DNA from: CBDDRG01 sp051306415
GTDB taxonomy: Bacteria > Pseudomonadota > Gammaproteobacteria > Pseudomonadales > Porticoccaceae
NCBI GenBank assembly: GCA_051306415.1
Contig: JBPPNE010000146.1
Location: 1-35,666 of the forward strand
Direction: 5' to 3'
DNA length: 35,666 nucleotides
In this document: piece after piece, positions 33,716-35,666 of the stretch
How the letters are laid out: each line of letters opens with the position of its first letter
Numbering within the stretch: position 1 is the first letter of the stretch
Program-made: the position numbers and the translations under genes
Notes under the pieces: generated by a model
What the model was told of the DNA's origin: nothing
What the model saw: only the letters and a program-made list of their open reading frames with translations
Database searches by the model: none

Positions 33716-34876
33716 ATGACCCTCCCCTGGCTGACCGAGGAAGAGCTGTACATCAAGGACGTTGCCGAGCGCTTCGCCCGCGACCGCCTGCGCGAAGGCT
33801 ATTTGGCCCGCTCGCTGGAGCACCGCCTCGACCGCGGCCTGCTGCGCGAGATCGGCGCGCTCGGTCTCATCGCGCCGACGCTGGCGGAGGAGTACGGCGG
33901 CATCGGCGCCAGCGGCGTGGTGTCTGGCCTTGTCTGCGAAGCGCTCTCCTACGCGGACATCAATTTCGCCTATGTGTGCATGACCTCGCCGCTGATCGGT
34001 GGCGTGATCCAGACCCATGGCAGCGAGGAGATGAAGCAGGAAGTGCTGCCGCAAGTGGCCGCTGGCGAACTGTTGCTGCAACTCGGCCTTACCGAGCCTC
34101 GCGGTGGCTCGGATGCGGCCAATCTGGCGGTGAAGGCGACGCGCAAGAGCGACCGCTACATCATCAGTGGCGAGAAAACCTCCATCACCTACGCCGCGCA
34201 GGCCGAGATGATGCTGCTGTTTGCGCGCTCCGAGGCCGACAAGCCGGGCGCCCGCGGCGTCACCGCTTTTCTGGTGCCGCTGGATCTACCCGGCGTCACC
34301 TGCACCAACTTCGCCGACGTCGGCTCGCGTCCCGTTGGTCGCGGCCAGGTGTTTTTCGACGACGTCGAAATTCCTCTGAGTGCACGTCTTGGCAACGAGG
34401 GTGAGGGTTTCACCAAGGTCATGGAGGGCTTCGATCTCAGCCGGGTGCTGATCGCACTGCAATGTATCGGCGCCGCGCAAGCATCCGTCGATGAAACCTG
34501 GCAGTACATCCAGGAACGCGAAGCTTTTGGCCGGCCGCTGGCGAAATTTCAGGGTATCACCTTTCCGCTGGCCGAGCACGACAGCATGCTCGCCGCGGTA
34601 CGCGCGCTCTGTTATCAGACATTGATGCTGCGCGCCAAGAATCTGCCCCACACCAAGGAGGCGGCGATGGTGAAATGGATGGGGCCCAAGTGGGCCACCG
34701 ACATCATCCAGAGCTGCCTGACCCTGCATGGCCACTACGGCTGGAACCACGATCTGCCGCTGCTGCAGCGCATGATCGATGTGATGGGCCTGCAAATTGG
34801 CGATGGCACCGCGCAGATCATGAAGTCCGTCATCGCCCGCGAGACCATCGGCAATATCGGCGTGGCTTATAAATGA
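33716..34876 (+). CDS. Acyl-CoA dehydrogenase, AliB-like
   Basis: FAD-dependent dehydrogenase of 386 residues that should introduce a double bond into the acyl-CoA made by the ligase upstream and pass electrons to ETF. It shows GLIAPTLAEEYGG, the flavin-binding LGLTEPRGGSDAANL segment, ISGEKTSITYA, AFGRPLAKFQGI and LTLHGHYGWNHDLPLLQR. At the position of the usual catalytic Glu (IYEGT in medium-chain enzymes) it has Asp363 in QIGDGTAQIMK. An Asp base has been described for cyclic acyl-CoA dehydrogenases (cyclohexane and cyclohexene carboxyl-CoA), which agrees with the AliA-like neighbour. Starts 39 bases after the ligase with AGGA upstream. Confidence 0.88.
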   Translation: MTLPWLTEEELYIKDVAERFARDRLREGYLARSLEHRLDRGLLREIGALGLIAPTLAEEYGGIGASGVVSGLVCEALSYADINFAYVCMTSPLIGGVIQTHGSEEMKQEVLPQVAAGELLLQLGLTEPRGGSDAANLAVKATRKSDRYIISGEKTSITYAAQAEMMLLFARSEADKPGARGVTAFLVPLDLPGVTCTNFADVGSRPVGRGQVFFDDVEIPLSARLGNEGEGFTKVMEGFDLSRVLIALQCIGAAQASVDETWQYIQEREAFGRPLAKFQGITFPLAEHDSMLAAVRALCYQTLMLRAKNLPHTKEAAMVKWMGPKWATDIIQSCLTLHGHYGWNHDLPLLQRMIDVMGLQIGDGTAQIMKSVIARETIGNIGVAYK

Positions 34877-34888
34877 GCGAGAAAATGA

Positions 34889-34909
34889 ACCCCGGCGCGG
34901 GTCCGGGGT
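34889..34909 (+). terminator. Possible hairpin after the acyl-CoA dehydrogenase gene
   Basis: ACCCCGG (34889-34895) pairs with CCGGGGT (34903-34909) around a seven-base loop, 12 bases after the stop. No T-run follows; weak candidate for the end of the catabolic cluster. Confidence 0.35.
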
Positions 34910-35073
34910 CGCACTTCTTACCCGACAGTTGTTAACCGGGGCGTTTTCACCCGCTAAAATCGTTATCAGTTACACTGGCCAGCGATCCCGCCCCGGGGCG
35001 CGCGAGATTCCGGGACCATCGGCGCATCATCAGTAATCACCGTACCACCATCATTCTCAACAAGGAGAACACC

Positions 35074-35556
35074 ATGACCATCAAAGTAGGCGATTCCGCA
35101 CCCGAAGGCCGTTTTACCATCATGAAGGCCGATGGCCCCGGCTCCATCAGCAGCAAGGAATTCTTCGAAGGCAAGAAAGTAGTGCTGTTCTCGGTGCCCG
35201 GCGCCTTCACCCCGACCTGCTCGCGACAACACCTGCCCGGCTTCGTTGAGAAGGCCGCCGAATTCAAGAAGAAAGGCGTCGACACCGTCGCCTGCATGGC
35301 GGTCAACGATGTCTTCGTCATGGACGCCTGGGGCAAGAGCGCGAATGCCGACGGCAAGGTCACCATGCTCGCCGATGGCAACGGCGATTACGCCAAGGCA
35401 CTGGGCCTGGAACTGGATGCCACCGGCTTCGGCATGGGCAAGCGCGGCCAGCGCTTCGCGCTCGTCGTCGACAACGGCAAGGTAACCCATACGTTCATTG
35501 AAGAAGCGGGCAAGTTCAAGGTCAGCTCAGCTGATCATGTGCTTGGAAGTTTGTAA
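35074..35556 (+). CDS. Peroxiredoxin, Prx5 type
   Basis: Thiol peroxidase of 160 residues that reduces hydrogen and alkyl peroxides. The catalytic motif PGAFTPTCSRQHLPGF contains the peroxidatic cysteine (Cys49), followed by CMAVNDVFVMDAWGK (Cys73) and ATGFGMGKRGQRFALVV, all typical of bacterial Prx5 proteins; some are fused to glutaredoxin, but this one ends after the peroxiredoxin domain. A strong AAGGAG ribosome site precedes the ATG. It stands alone: a 197-base gap separates it from the catabolic cluster, with an AT-rich CTAAAATCGTTATC stretch near 34954-34967 that could be part of a promoter. Confidence 0.93.
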   Translation: MTIKVGDSAPEGRFTIMKADGPGSISSKEFFEGKKVVLFSVPGAFTPTCSRQHLPGFVEKAAEFKKKGVDTVACMAVNDVFVMDAWGKSANADGKVTMLADGNGDYAKALGLELDATGFGMGKRGQRFALVVDNGKVTHTFIEEAGKFKVSSADHVLGSL

Positions 35557-35615
35557 TTTTGCGATATAGCCACTGGCGTGATTGTTAGTGCCGCAGGTGG
35601 GAGTAAGTTTTAGGC

Positions 35616-35652
35616 GGACAGGAAATCGGGGTCTGTCCCCGGTTTCCTGTCC
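35616..35652. repeat. REP-like inverted repeat at the right edge
   Basis: GGACAGGAAATCGGGG (35616-35631) pairs with CCCCGGTTTCCTGTCC (35637-35652) over 16 positions, with one G-U wobble and a five-base loop TCTGT. No T-run follows, so it is not a classical terminator. Its core GGGGTCTGTCCCC resembles repeats that accompany REP-associated tyrosine transposases (IS200-like) in many proteobacteria; this similarity is from memory and the element may continue past the window. Confidence 0.7.
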
Positions 35653-35666
35653 AACAATATTGCCTA

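Noticed and set aside
30109..34876. A complete acyclic terpene (Atu) pathway
   Set aside because: Geranyl-CoA carboxylase subunits (AtuC/AtuF) and the other Atu genes are absent; one AtuA-like gene does not establish this route.
35557..35666. Intrinsic terminator for the peroxiredoxin gene at the right-edge hairpin
   Set aside because: There is no T-run after the stem and it lies 60 bases past the stop; a REP-like repeat is a better description, although termination there is not excluded.

Overview
The window is chromosomal DNA of a gammaproteobacterium. Gene content and order resemble the Pseudomonas/Cellvibrio-type branch: argH divergent from an AlgZ/AlgR pair followed by hemCDXY; pckA-hslO-hslR-yrfG facing nudE-cysQ; ponA divergent from pilMNOPQ-aroK-aroB with hemE beyond; and psd-rhdA-rsgA divergent from orn. 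The organism is inferred from these gene families and their order; no rRNA or other species marker is present. About 33 intact protein genes are packed tightly. No tRNA, rRNA or CRISPR array was seen.

Layout. 1-132: right end of an ISL3-type insertion sequence, with a broken transposase start, abutting argH. 146-7764: argH (minus), then algZ-algR and the haem genes hemC-hemD-hemX-hemY (plus), closed by a strong bidirectional terminator. 7920-11725: pckA, hslO (Hsp33), hslR (Hsp15) and yrfG, all minus. 11803-13231: nudE and cysQ. 13285-15738: ponA (PBP1a), minus. 15881-22483: pilM-N-O-P-Q, aroK and aroB, tightly coupled; this is the type IV pilus alignment complex and secretin plus two shikimate genes. 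22484-23010: no intact gene, but the frameshifted 3' end of gltD. 23011-25680: hemE and a degenerate HD-GYP protein. 25691-28449: psd, rhdA and rsgA (minus). 28589-29155: orn. 29217-34876: a catabolic acyl-CoA cluster (enoyl-CoA hydratase family, AtuA-like protein, AliA-like acyl-CoA ligase, AliB-like acyl-CoA dehydrogenase). 35074-35556: a Prx5-type peroxiredoxin, followed by a REP-like hairpin at the edge.

How the genes fit together. Three blocks serve tetrapyrrole synthesis (hemC/D/X/Y and hemE). AlgZ/AlgR controls type IV pilus genes in Pseudomonas, so its presence about 13 kb from pilMNOPQ is functionally coherent. The 3' cluster looks like a route for activating and beta-oxidising a cyclic or branched carboxylic acid; its substrate is unknown.

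Points that stand out: the gltD relic between aroB and hemE, a footprint of loss of glutamate synthase genes at this locus; an HD-GYP protein that has lost several metal ligands; the AtuA + AliA/AliB-like cluster, with an Asp in place of the usual acyl-CoA dehydrogenase Glu base and a missing Glu in its hydratase-family member; tandem duplications on both sides of hemC; and mobile or repeat DNA at both window edges. I did not find a clearly new multi-gene system; the 3' catabolic cluster is the best candidate for undescribed biochemistry.
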